A DNA stretch of 64,000 nucleotides from Bacillota bacterium (GCA_023409735.1 JAEYRB010000050.1:1-64000); one strand, 5' to 3'. Shown: positions 9,031 to 16,709, numbered from the stretch's first letter. The notes: generated from the letters alone by a model not told the origin. Numbers and translations: made by a program.

Positions 9031-9811
9031 CTTCAACCTCCTTTGCAATTTCTTCAGCCAACTGTTCACTCTGTCTTGCAAGGATCAGTCTCTTTGCAGC
9101 CTTTGTTTTTGGATTAGCAAACACTTCTTTTACATCACCGATTTCGTCTAACTTTCCATGGTCAAGCACAGCAACACGATCACAGATTTCTTCAATTACC
9201 CGCATTTCATGAGTAATTACAACAATTGTAATTTTAAATTCTTTATTAATTTTCTTTAGAAGTTCCAGAATTGTTCTGGTCGTTTGCGGATCCAGAGCGC
9301 TTGTCGCCTCATCGCACAAAATAATCTGTGGATCAGCTGCCAAGGCACGGGCAATCGCCACCCGCTGCTTTTGCCCTCCTGAAAGCTGTACGGGATATGC
9401 CTTTGCTTTTTCCATCAACTCTACTGTCTTTAAATACTCCAGTGCTCTTTGTCTTGCTTCACGTTTGTTAATGCCTGCGATCTCCATAGGAAAGCTGACG
9501 TTATCCAGCACATTTCTCTGCATAAGCAGATTGAAATGCTGGAATATCATGGCAATACTCTGTCTTTCCTTCCGTAGTTCACTTTCGGAAAGCTTCATTA
9601 ATTCTTTTCCATTTACCCTCACAACACCGGAAGTCGGCCTGTCCAGAAGATTCAGACAGCGTACCAGTGTACTCTTTCCGGCACCTGATAATCCGATCAC
9701 ACCAAAGATTTCACCCTCTTCAATCTTAAGACTCACATCTTTTAAAGCATGTACCTGATCTTCTCTTCCGTCAAACACCTTGCTTAAATATTCAATCTCT
9801 ATGATTGGCAT
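9017..9811 (-). CDS. metN: Methionine-type ABC transporter ATPase MetN, short form
   Basis: ATPase of the MetN family: Walker A GLSGAGKST, signature LSGGQKQR, Walker B IILCDEATSALD, H-loop VVITHEM. At 264 residues it ends about 80 residues before most MetN proteins. It lacks the C-terminal NIL/ACT-like domain that binds methionine and inhibits transport in E. coli MetN. Loss of that control would leave regulation to transcription, which fits the elaborate leader upstream; this is inference. It is the second gene of the operon, separated from the receptor gene by a stem-loop and a dispersed-repeat copy. Ribosome site AAGGAG. Confidence 0.9.
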   Translation of the reverse strand: MPIIEIEYLSKVFDGREDQVHALKDVSLKIEEGEIFGVIGLSGAGKSTLVRCLNLLDRPTSGVVRVNGKELMKLSESELRKERQSIAMIFQHFNLLMQRNVLDNVSFPMEIAGINKREARQRALEYLKTVELMEKAKAYPVQLSGGQKQRVAIARALAADPQIILCDEATSALDPQTTRTILELLKKINKEFKITIVVITHEMRVIEEICDRVAVLDHGKLDEIGDVKEVFANPKTKAAKRLILARQSEQLAEEIAKEVEDGTE

Positions 9812-9865
9812 GCTTACTCCTTATCATCGGCTTTACAATAAAAGTCTTGGGGTCATTGAGTCCCG

Positions 9866-9910
9866 CTCGCCTTTTTCTGTAGCCCTTCGGACAACGCCAT
9901 TAATAAAAAA
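9866..9910 (+). repeat. Dispersed 45-bp repeat, copy 1
   Basis: Related copies are at 29672-29716 and 50007-50050. All share a core ending in CAACGCCATTAA followed by AT-rich sequence. This copy lies between the receptor gene and metN. Confidence 0.6.
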
Positions 9911-9917
9911 CGCGCAA

Positions 9918-9944
9918 TATCCTCAGGCAGTATGTCTGAGGATA
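9918..9944 (-). terminator. Stem-loop after the fused receptor gene
   Basis: Nine-base perfect arms (TATCCTCAG / CTGAGGATA) with a nine-base loop lie 20 bases after the receptor stop. On the minus strand a T6 run follows after eight bases. It probably acts as a partial terminator or 3' stabiliser that favours receptor over transporter. Confidence 0.65.
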
Positions 9945-9964
9945 CCGCATTTACTTAGGAAGCT

Positions 9965-11614
9965 TTAATCATCAAAAGGAATTACAGCACCGTCATAGGT
10001 TTCTTTAATAAATTTCTTGATTTCATCGGACTTTAGTACTTCAACTAATGCCTTAATCCCTTCGTTATTCTCATTGCCTTTCTTGACAGCAATTATGTTC
10101 ACATAAGTCTGCGCTGCCTCAGAATCAGCGGTCTCATATGCAATAGAATCCTTAGCTACGTTAAATCCGGCTTCAAGCGCATAATTGCCATTCAAAATAA
10201 CCAGTGCCACTTCGTCTTTAACTCGAGATACTTGAGCTGCCTCCAACTCCTGAATCTTCAGCTTCAGCGGATTCTCCTTAATGTCAAGCACAGTTGCGGT
10301 CAGGCCAACACCTTCCTTCAGGGTGATCAGACCATTTGCCTGAAGTAGAAGGAGTGCTCTTGCTTCATTTGTGGTATCATTCGGTACTGCTATGGTATCT
10401 CCATCTTTCAGATCCTTAAGAGAAGACTTGGTTCCCGGATAGATTCCAAATGGCTCATAGTGAATACCACCTACAGATACGAGTTTTGTTCCCTTTTCTT
10501 TGTTAAAGTCGTCAAGATATGGTACATGCTGAAAATAGTTAGCGTCGATCTCTCCGCTGTCAACTACCAGGTTTGGCTGTACATAATCTTCAAATTCTGT
10601 AATTTTCAGAGTCCATCCCTTCTGTGCAAGGATTTCTGCTGCATTCTCCAGGATTTTTGCATGAGGAGTTGGAGAAGCAGCTACAGTAATAGTTCCTTTT
10701 GGCTCAACTTCTATATCCGCTGTTTCTCTGCCTGCGACAACGCCGCCTTCCACTACCAGAGTATCCATAAAATCAAGCCCATAAGTATCAACCAAAGTTG
10801 CTTTATAGTTTGCATGGAAGAAGTTTTCCTTACCAAGAGTTTTGATTTCATCATTTAACCAGTTCAGAAGAGTTTCATTTCCCTTTGTAACAGCAGGTGC
10901 GATGGTATCCGCACCTCCGAGGGAATCAATACCAACGGTATATCCTTTATTTTCAGCTGCAAAAGCAATTACCTCTGTATTATCATTTGCCCATGCTATA
11001 CCTGTACCATTTTCAAAAGCACTCTTTGCTGTTGCGTAAGTATCAAACTTCTGAAGCTTGATATCTGGATGGTTTTTGGTCAGATAAGTTTCTGCTGTGG
11101 TGCCGGAGATAACAATAATTTGATCATCTGTGCCAACCCTATTCAGGTCAGCAACCACATTGTTCTCATGTGACACTACACCAAGTGCTACGTTCATATA
11201 AGGAAGTGCAAAATCAACCTCCTCTGCTCTTTCCTCAGTTACTGTAAAATTTGCAAGAATGATATCAACCTTTCCTGTCTGCAGATATTCAATACGACTT
11301 GCAGCTTCGGTGGACACATAGTTGATTTTAACACCCAAATCCTTTCCGATACGATCTGCAAAATAAACATCATAGCCCTGATAGTCACCGTTTTCATCTA
11401 CATAGCCGAACGGGGACTTATCAGAAAAAACACCAATATTAATCGTTCCGGATTCCTTTATCTCATCCACGGTTCTGTATACAGCATCTTCTGACATTTT
11501 GCTTTCATTAGAGGCAGCTACAGAAGCACTATTACTGCAAGCAGTTAAAAGACTCAATGTGGTTACTGCCGCAAGTCCTATAGTTCCTATTTTCTTCAAT
11601 AAATTGTTTTTCAT
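9965..11614 (-). CDS. Fused amino-acid receptor: SBP_bac_3 domain plus NlpA/MetQ domain
   Basis: A 549-residue lipoprotein holding two complete substrate-binding proteins in tandem. Residues 1-26 are a lipoprotein signal (lipobox LLTAC). Residues about 50-290 are an SBP_bac_3 (polar amino acid/cystine type) domain with GTINIGVFSDKSPFGYVDENG, YQGYDVYFADRIGKDLG and VDIILANFTVTEER. Residues about 308-549 are an NlpA/MetQ domain beginning GTITVAASPTPHAKILE, with PNLVVDSGEIDANYFQHVPYL and IAVPNDTTNEARALLLL. Only the first domain carries a signal. The downstream operon supplies both cognate transporters (MetNI and the PAAT set), so one tethered protein can feed two channels. Start has AAGAAGGATCATAAA upstream. 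Confidence 0.93.
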   Translation of the reverse strand: MKNNLLKKIGTIGLAAVTTLSLLTACSNSASVAASNESKMSEDAVYRTVDEIKESGTINIGVFSDKSPFGYVDENGDYQGYDVYFADRIGKDLGVKINYVSTEAASRIEYLQTGKVDIILANFTVTEERAEEVDFALPYMNVALGVVSHENNVVADLNRVGTDDQIIVISGTTAETYLTKNHPDIKLQKFDTYATAKSAFENGTGIAWANDNTEVIAFAAENKGYTVGIDSLGGADTIAPAVTKGNETLLNWLNDEIKTLGKENFFHANYKATLVDTYGLDFMDTLVVEGGVVAGRETADIEVEPKGTITVAASPTPHAKILENAAEILAQKGWTLKITEFEDYVQPNLVVDSGEIDANYFQHVPYLDDFNKEKGTKLVSVGGIHYEPFGIYPGTKSSLKDLKDGDTIAVPNDTTNEARALLLLQANGLITLKEGVGLTATVLDIKENPLKLKIQELEAAQVSRVKDEVALVILNGNYALEAGFNVAKDSIAYETADSEAAQTYVNIIAVKKGNENNEGIKALVEVLKSDEIKKFIKETYDGAVIPFDD

Positions 11615-11658
11615 TTTATGATCCTTCTTTCTTTATTTTACTTTATTGTTCTAACTAT

Positions 11659-11745
11659 CTATGTTTTTTGCCACACACACTCTTCTTTTCTACATCTACA
11701 TCGCCGTCCAAGCGGCATTCGCATACAGTAAGTTGTCTTTTTCAT
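11659..11745 (-). CDS. Small Cys-rich ORF in the receptor leader (28 aa)
   Basis: Too short for routine gene calling, but with a strong ribosome site (GTGAAGGAG, seven bases before ATG). It encodes MKKTTYCMRMPLGRRC and a further RCRKEECVWQKT, with four Cys and three Met in 28 residues and five Arg. It lies between the leader terminator and the receptor start, 44 bases ahead of the latter. It could be a second leader peptide that couples translation to Cys supply, or a real small protein. I do not know a family for it. Confidence 0.5.
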   Translation of the reverse strand: MKKTTYCMRMPLGRRCRCRKEECVWQKT

Positions 11746-11794
11746 AATTTTCTCCTTCACATCTTTTTTAGGCTAATTCATTGTGTTTTTGCAT

Positions 11795-11820
11795 AAAAAA
11801 ATGGAATCCTTACGGATTCC
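11795..11820 (-). terminator. Leader intrinsic terminator (attenuator)
   Basis: On the minus strand GGAATCC-GTAA-GGATTCC forms a 7-bp stem with a GNRA-type tetraloop, followed by A and T7. It lies 180 bases before the receptor gene and after the leader-peptide stop, so it can end transcription before the operon. The left arm plus one base (11813-11820) is exactly complementary to 11911-11918 within the leader ORF, giving a possible antiterminator. Confidence 0.8.
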
Positions 11821-11850
11821 GGAACACAATCACATCTGAGAAACTAGCTG

Positions 11851-11988
11851 TTATAGCAAACGACATGTATGGCTAAAAGCCGCATTGTCATTCCTCAAAC
11901 CGATTGTCCTGGAATCCGACGTTCTGCAGCAACACATCATACACATGCACATATTCATTTTATATTTGGCTGTTGTATAAAGCATCAT
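11851..11988 (-). CDS. Met/Cys leader peptide of the sulfur-amino-acid import operon
   Basis: A 45-codon ORF with an excellent ribosome site (AGGAGGAG four bases before ATG ATG). Residues 11-22 read MNMCMCMMCCCR: of eleven codons from 11 to 21, ten are Met or Cys. It lies directly downstream of a consensus promoter and upstream of the terminator at 11795. The coding region just after the Cys run (11911-11918) can pair with the terminator's left arm. This is the standard arrangement of a translation-dependent attenuator, here with codons for the two sulfur amino acids whose transporters follow. The peptide itself is probably only a sensor. Confidence 0.8.
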   Translation of the reverse strand: MMLYTTAKYKMNMCMCMMCCCRTSDSRTIGLRNDNAAFSHTCRLL

Positions 11989-12017
11989 TACTCCTCCTGC
12001 TTTGTAATCATGTTGGT

Positions 12018-12046
12018 ATATTATACCTATTTTCCTACTATGTCAA
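12018..12046 (-). promoter_or_regulatory. Promoter of the import operon
   Basis: Minus-strand TTGACA (12041-12046), then TAATAT at 17-base spacing (12018-12023) or TATAAT at 15 (12020-12025). It leads into the leader peptide about 30 bases on. Confidence 0.75.
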
Positions 12047-12051
12047 TAGGT
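12025..12051. promoter_or_regulatory. Candidate Rrf2 operator 1 (import promoter)
   Basis: Inverted repeat ACCTATT-N13-AATAGGT covering the -35 box and spacer of the import promoter. The same 6-base arms (CCTATT/AATAGG) recur in the divergent rrf2 promoter with a 12-base spacer. Confidence 0.6.
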
Positions 12052-12081
12052 TTATGATATTTTTGAAAGTTTTCTTTTATT

Positions 12082-12105
12082 CCTATTTACATATGGTATA
12101 ATAGG
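12082..12105. promoter_or_regulatory. Candidate Rrf2 operator 2 (rrf2 promoter)
   Basis: Inverted repeat CCTATT-N12-AATAGG overlapping the extended -10 box (TGG TATAAT, 12094-12102) of the rrf2 gene. It matches operator 1, which suggests one regulator controls both directions, including its own gene. Confidence 0.6.
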
Positions 12106-12125
12106 GTTTATAAGGAGGAATTAAA

Positions 12126-12542
12126 ATGATTTCTACAAAAGGAAGATACGCATTAAGAGTAATGGTAGATTTGGCTGAACAGCATACAGAAGAGTTTGTT
12201 CCTTTAAATGAAATTGCAGAACGTCAGGGAATTTCCATTAAATATCTGGAAATTATAATAAAACTACTTGTAAGTGAAAAGCTCCTAAAAGGACATCGCG
12301 GCAAAGGTGGTGGTTATAAACTAACTCGCTCACCTGAAGAATATACGATAGGTGAGATTTTGGAAATAACCGAGGGAACGCTTGCATCTGTCGCATGTTT
12401 AATGACGAATGCAGAGGAATGCCCCAGAAAGGATGTCTGCCGTACGCTTCCAATGTGGACTAAATTTGATACTCTGGTCCATGATTTCTTTTATAGCTTG
12501 ACACTTATGGATTTGATGGAACCTTCCCAAGAGAGCTTATAA
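12126..12542 (+). CDS. Rrf2-family transcriptional regulator (CymR/IscR-like)
   Basis: 138-residue regulator with an N-terminal winged helix (MISTKGRYALRVMVDLAEQ, helix-turn-helix near 25-55, wing GHRGKGGGYKLTRSPEEYT). Three cysteines in ACLMTNAEECPRKDVC (about 98-112) resemble the Fe-S ligand region of IscR-type members, though spacing differs from E. coli IscR (C-x5-C-x5-C). Rrf2 proteins include CymR, the repressor of cysteine metabolism in Firmicutes. It is divergent from the Cys/Met import operon, and both promoters share an inverted repeat. Role as the local sulfur or Fe-S sensor is inferred. Ribosome site AAGGAGG, seven bases before ATG. Confidence 0.88.
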   Translation: MISTKGRYALRVMVDLAEQHTEEFVPLNEIAERQGISIKYLEIIIKLLVSEKLLKGHRGKGGGYKLTRSPEEYTIGEILEITEGTLASVACLMTNAEECPRKDVCRTLPMWTKFDTLVHDFFYSLTLMDLMEPSQESL

Positions 12543-12647
12543 TCTCTGACCATTGTCATCTTTAAGCCAAAATGCCCCGAAGTTTCTAGACATTATTTAA
12601 ATTATCGCGGACATTAATAATCCTTTATGGTTTTAATACGGCATGTT

Positions 12648-12683
12648 ATGACCGTCGCCTCCATATTGGCAGTTGCAGATCAG
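12648..12683. repeat. Duplicate of a blaR1 internal segment
   Basis: 36 bp matching 12908-12943 inside blaR1 at 33 of 36 positions. It lies immediately beyond the blaR1 stop and on the minus strand would encode LICNCQYGGDGH, as in the gene. It is a partial 3' duplication. Confidence 0.7.
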
Positions 12684-12685
12684 TC

Positions 12686-15061
12686 TCAGCTGAAGGTAAA
12701 TGAGTCATAATCAAGAGTTACTCTATTCATTGTCTGCTCGTCCTTTTTTGAATAGTATTCGAGTATAAACTCATTTGCTTCGGCATCATAAAATTCACGG
12801 GTCGCATTTACACCCCAGTTGTCAAAATCATCAAGGTTCAGACTTTCGATATCCAGCTGCCCTCGTTCGACTGCTCCATTGCGAACCCTGTAAATATAGA
12901 CGCTCTCATGACCGTCACCGCCATACTGGCAGTTGCAGATCAGCTCGGTAACGCCATCCCCATCAAGGTCTAAGACATAATCATTAATCTCAAAGCCAAA
13001 GCTTTCTGCCATGGGCATCGTGCTGCCGTTTGTGGAACTCACGTAATAGGTGCGGGTATGGAAAACGCCTTCAACCTTTTCCTGATAATAACCCTGAAGC
13101 CCCATTATGTCCGTAAAGCTTTGTGTAAAACCATCCGAAACACTCAATTGCAACTCCCGACGCTTTTCTTCAGTTGCGTAGATCCACCATATACCGTCAA
13201 TATTAACCTCAATGGTTCCATCTTCCCCATACTGATAGCAATAGGCATCATCGAAATTGGATTGATTTTTTTCTGTTGGCTTTTGACGTCTGTCAATCTC
13301 TGAGGTAATCTGCCACATCATTGTTCCCGGGCGTTCCGTCAAAGAACTTTTATACCCGGTATCAAGATATAATATCCCGTCACTTGCCATCACCATAGGA
13401 ATCAGATCCCAAGACACGGCCTTTTCAACATTGTTATCGTTTTCGTCTGTCGTAGATGCATTAACCCTATTTGAATGAAGCAGCCATTCACCAAATGCGA
13501 AAGCTGTATGATATGTATATGGTGAGTCTACCTCACCCTGAGGAACCGAAAAACTAACAATGGCTTTTCCGTTCTTGTCCAGTGCCGTTACTTGCAAACC
13601 ATCATATTTTTCAAACCCGTCAAGCGGCTCCAGCCAGACTTCCTCACCTTTTTTGTATGGACTGCTGTCCGCGTTCCTGCATCCACCACTTACAGATGAT
13701 GTTGATACTTTAATTTCATAAACACCGTCTTCTGCAATAGTTAAGAAATACTTTATGTCATTTGCCGAAGCAGTTGAGAGATTGTAGTCCAGAATCAGTT
13801 CCCTGGCAATTTCAGGAGTCCTTATTCTATAGCTGAGTGTCGGCTTTACATTGTTATCGATCCAGTATTCTGTAAAGTCTTCATTAAAGCATAGTTCTGT
13901 ATCTCCATGTACAATTATGCAAAATGCTTTTTCTCTGTTTTCAGACCGGTCTTGCGAAACAGGAATGCTGCTGATACGTATCCTGCTAAGTGTTGATATG
14001 AAATGGTTAATCGTTGCTTCGTCTGAATATGTATTAATTTTGCCTTGATATTTCACAGAAAGTTCACTGATATCATTTAGTAATGCGGTACTATCCATTT
14101 CAGTATTAAATTTGTTAAGCGGCACTCCGAATGGATTCGTCAGGAAACAAACAGCCACAACAATACAAACAATTACAGCTACAACGATAATCCAAAATGC
14201 CGGTTTCTTATAATTCAACACAGATTCAACTCTTTCTTTTACTCCTACCTCTCCAAAAGCAATCGGGCAAGCTACAACCATTCTTCGTGGAAAGTTACAA
14301 TTCAACATCGCCTGAGAATAGGCTGCCTTGTTATCCTTGTTCATATTCCGCACAACCTTTTCATCGCAGGCAAGCTCAATATCCCGGCAGAGAAGAATAT
14401 ATGCCAGCCAGATCAGCGGATTAAACCAGTATAACGTCAATAGCAGATATCCGAAGGGTTTCCACCAGTGATCACGCCGTTTGATATGCGCTGTTTCATG
14501 TGTTATAACATAATTCAATTCCTGATTATCCATACTGGACGGCACATAAATCATTGGCCTGAATATACCCAGAATAAATGGTGATTTAACCTCATCACAG
14601 GTATAGATATTGTCGTGAAGTAATATCGAGGCAGATACTTTTTTCTTCAGCCGGATATAGCTAAAAAGCGCATATGCCAGCAATACAAACACACCTGTAA
14701 TCCAGACAGTCGTAAGAATTGATATAATAATCTGCAGCGGGTTTGTGCTCTCTGCAGCATCTGAAGTAAAGGAACCAACAATTACCGGATTAACTGCCTT
14801 GTTAATGATGGAAATACCGGAATCAATAGCCGGTTGTTGTGCAAACTCAATATTTGCAGGAATTGTCTCAGCACTTGGGATAAGGCTCAACACACTTTCA
14901 AATGAAAACGAACAAATAAGACGAATTGCTACCAAAGCCCACAGAACACATGAAATCCATTTTGGCGCTTTTTTAAAAATCAAACGAAGAACAACAACTG
15001 CAAGAATCAGCCAGCCTGCTGTGATGCTCAAATTAAGCAATTTCAAGAAAACTGAGTTCAT
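12686..15061 (-). CDS. BlaR1/MecR1-type M56 metallopeptidase sensor
   Basis: 791-residue membrane sensor. Residues 1-50 hold two transmembrane helices, and 110-135 a third. The zinc-peptidase motif HETAH is at 188-192 with ELACDEKVV as the third-ligand region near 230, and a further helix is at about 287-310. The remaining 480 residues are extracytoplasmic. They lack the penicillin-binding transpeptidase motifs of true BlaR1 and carry a Ca-binding-like DLDGDGVTEL near the C-terminus. So the signal is probably not a beta-lactam. The gene starts three bases after the BlaI-type repressor stop; the pair should work by sensing followed by repressor cleavage. Confidence 0.88.
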   Translation of the reverse strand: MNSVFLKLLNLSITAGWLILAVVVLRLIFKKAPKWISCVLWALVAIRLICSFSFESVLSLIPSAETIPANIEFAQQPAIDSGISIINKAVNPVIVGSFTSDAAESTNPLQIIISILTTVWITGVFVLLAYALFSYIRLKKKVSASILLHDNIYTCDEVKSPFILGIFRPMIYVPSSMDNQELNYVITHETAHIKRRDHWWKPFGYLLLTLYWFNPLIWLAYILLCRDIELACDEKVVRNMNKDNKAAYSQAMLNCNFPRRMVVACPIAFGEVGVKERVESVLNYKKPAFWIIVVAVIVCIVVAVCFLTNPFGVPLNKFNTEMDSTALLNDISELSVKYQGKINTYSDEATINHFISTLSRIRISSIPVSQDRSENREKAFCIIVHGDTELCFNEDFTEYWIDNNVKPTLSYRIRTPEIARELILDYNLSTASANDIKYFLTIAEDGVYEIKVSTSSVSGGCRNADSSPYKKGEEVWLEPLDGFEKYDGLQVTALDKNGKAIVSFSVPQGEVDSPYTYHTAFAFGEWLLHSNRVNASTTDENDNNVEKAVSWDLIPMVMASDGILYLDTGYKSSLTERPGTMMWQITSEIDRRQKPTEKNQSNFDDAYCYQYGEDGTIEVNIDGIWWIYATEEKRRELQLSVSDGFTQSFTDIMGLQGYYQEKVEGVFHTRTYYVSSTNGSTMPMAESFGFEINDYVLDLDGDGVTELICNCQYGGDGHESVYIYRVRNGAVERGQLDIESLNLDDFDNWGVNATREFYDAEANEFILEYYSKKDEQTMNRVTLDYDSFTFS

Positions 15062-15064
15062 ACT

Positions 15065-15430
15065 TCATCTCTCCTTCTTGAAAGCATCAATCATTTTTTG
15101 AATCTCCTCAGCTTCTTCTGCTGTCAAATTCTTACGAGAAATGAAAGAAGCTATAAATGCCGGAAGAGATCCTTTAAATGTATCATCGATAAATTGTTCA
15201 GTCCTTGCTGAATAAAACTTGTCACGAGGAATAAGGGAAGACACAATACCGTCATCATTGCGAAGCAGTCCTTTTTCGCAAAGCTTGCGAAGGACCGTGT
15301 ATGTGGTCGGTTTTTTCCAATTGAGCTCTTTCTCGCATATCTTAACAAGGTCACCGGAACCTATAGGTTCATTTGCCCAAACTATATCTGCAAAACGCGC
15401 CTGTACTGCACCAAGTTCTATTTCTGCCAT
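15065..15430 (-). CDS. BlaI/MecI/CopY-family repressor
   Basis: 121-residue winged-helix repressor. KKPTTYTVLRKLCEKGLLRN (about 39-58) is the recognition helix and following turn of the BlaI family, followed by a C-terminal dimerisation region (DDTFKGSLPAFIASFISRKNLTAEEAEEIQKMI). BlaI proteins repress their own operon until cut by the partner M56 protease, here encoded next. Two matching palindromes in the promoter are good operator candidates. Ribosome site AAAGGGGG. Confidence 0.92.
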   Translation of the reverse strand: MAEIELGAVQARFADIVWANEPIGSGDLVKICEKELNWKKPTTYTVLRKLCEKGLLRNDDGIVSSLIPRDKFYSARTEQFIDDTFKGSLPAFIASFISRKNLTAEEAEEIQKMIDAFKKER

Positions 15431-15450
15431 ACCTTAAATCCCCCTTTATG

Positions 15451-15504
15451 GTTTATCCAAGTAAACCTTATGATTAGTTTACTCAGATAAACCACACTTG
15501 TCAA
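15451..15504 (-). promoter_or_regulatory. blaI-blaR promoter with two operator palindromes
   Basis: Minus-strand TTGACA (15499-15504), 17-base spacer, TAAACT (15476-15481). Palindromes GTTTA-N6-TAAAC lie at 15477-15492, over the spacer and -10, and at 15451-15466 downstream. They are 26 bases centre to centre, on roughly the same helix face pattern as other BlaI sites. Confidence 0.75.
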
Positions 15505-15602
15505 GTCCTTTCGTTAAAAAGCCCTTGCAGGGAATTAAAAGCCACGCAAACAAATATGAGTGCAACAATATTGTTTGTTCTAACTACCATCATTTTTACT
15601 AT

Positions 15603-16709
15603 TTAGTTGTACGTCACACCATCTTCCCGTCCAGAAGGTAGTTCAATGTTTGGCAGCTTTTTCAGATACATATCGAAGAACTTGATGTGAATATTAGAAA
15701 GATGCTTATACATTACAAGACCGTTCATTTTTCCTACCATTGCCCTGATAGGCACAAAAAACTTCATATCTGTAAAGCCGTTATGCTGCATATTCCCAAA
15801 AATGGCATAATGCACCGGGGCAGTGGTGTGGAACAACGGGGTGGTCTCCATATTGTAATTTTGCTTTATGCAAATCTGGTAAAAGGGCCTGGTCATGGTC
15901 TGCCCTGCATAGTCGCCGTATGCCACGCCGTCAATGCTGATACCACACACAATCTCTTCCTCGTTCATGCAAAGTCCGTAAGCCGTGGATCCGCCCATCG
16001 AGTGACCCGTTGCACCAACACCCTTGGAAAAGTCAATCCATTGTGCATAACGCTGCTTCAAATCCGCTACCACGCTCATATTGTCTTTTTTCCACTCAGG
16101 AACACGCCCTTTAGTGTAATAACAATAGGTATCCTGAAATGTTAAAAATTCCTTGTATGCTTCTTCCGGGGTCAGTTTCTTTTGGTTTAACCGCAACATT
16201 TCAATGATAGATTTCAGATAATGCTTGGAATACAACTCTTTGTTGATATTCTTGTCGTACACATCAAAACTGCCGTCATCGTAATCATTCTCCATTGCCT
16301 CGTAGGCATGCCCGACAGAAGCCACAACATACCCATGGGAGGCCAGTTCGATACATAAAACGTTGTTCGACTCTATATAAATACCGTACCCGTGGTTAAA
16401 AAGAATCAGAGGGAATTTCTTTCCCTCTACATGTGACACATTTTTGTAGTATTCGGCGGTCTCTATATCTTTCAACCACTTGCGCGGCAGAGGATACGCT
16501 TTCAGCAGTGCATTTTTCTTCTGCTCAGAAAAATAGGCGGCTTTTTCTTTTCCTGTACACTGCTCCCGTTCTACCGGGTAGTACATTCTTACCGAAATTT
16601 TACGTTTACCCTCCTTTGGGCCCAAAACCTCCAGTCTTTCATTATCTATGATAGAGAAGGTTTCGGTACCTACACAGTAGTCACCGGTTACATAGTTTTG
16701 CGGGAGCAT
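15603..16709 (-). CDS. Alpha/beta hydrolase, PAF-acetylhydrolase-like
   Basis: 368-residue hydrolase. It shows the nucleophile elbow GHSMGGS (Ser near 238), an oxyanion region LFNHGYG, and the N-terminal SVRMYYPVE strand seen in PAF acetylhydrolase isoform II/chlorophyllase-type families. A His near the C-terminus (HLSNIHIKFFDMY) could complete the triad. No signal peptide is visible, so cytoplasmic. Ribosome site AAAGGAGG. It stands alone, with AT-rich decayed DNA upstream. The natural substrate cannot be assigned; lipid-like esters are typical. Confidence 0.8.
   Translation of the reverse strand: MLPQNYVTGDYCVGTETFSIIDNERLEVLGPKEGKRKISVRMYYPVEREQCTGKEKAAYFSEQKKNALLKAYPLPRKWLKDIETAEYYKNVSHVEGKKFPLILFNHGYGIYIESNNVLCIELASHGYVVASVGHAYEAMENDYDDGSFDVYDKNINKELYSKHYLKSIIEMLRLNQKKLTPEEAYKEFLTFQDTYCYYTKGRVPEWKKDNMSVVADLKQRYAQWIDFSKGVGATGHSMGGSTAYGLCMNEEEIVCGISIDGVAYGDYAGQTMTRPFYQICIKQNYNMETTPLFHTTAPVHYAIFGNMQHNGFTDMKFFVPIRAMVGKMNGLVMYKHLSNIHIKFFDMYLKKLPNIELPSGREDGVTYN

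Noticed and set aside
11615..12010. SAM (S-box) or T-box riboswitch for the Met/Cys importer
   Set aside because: Neither the S-box core nor a GGTGGTACCGCG element is present; the leader-peptide attenuator explains the region better.
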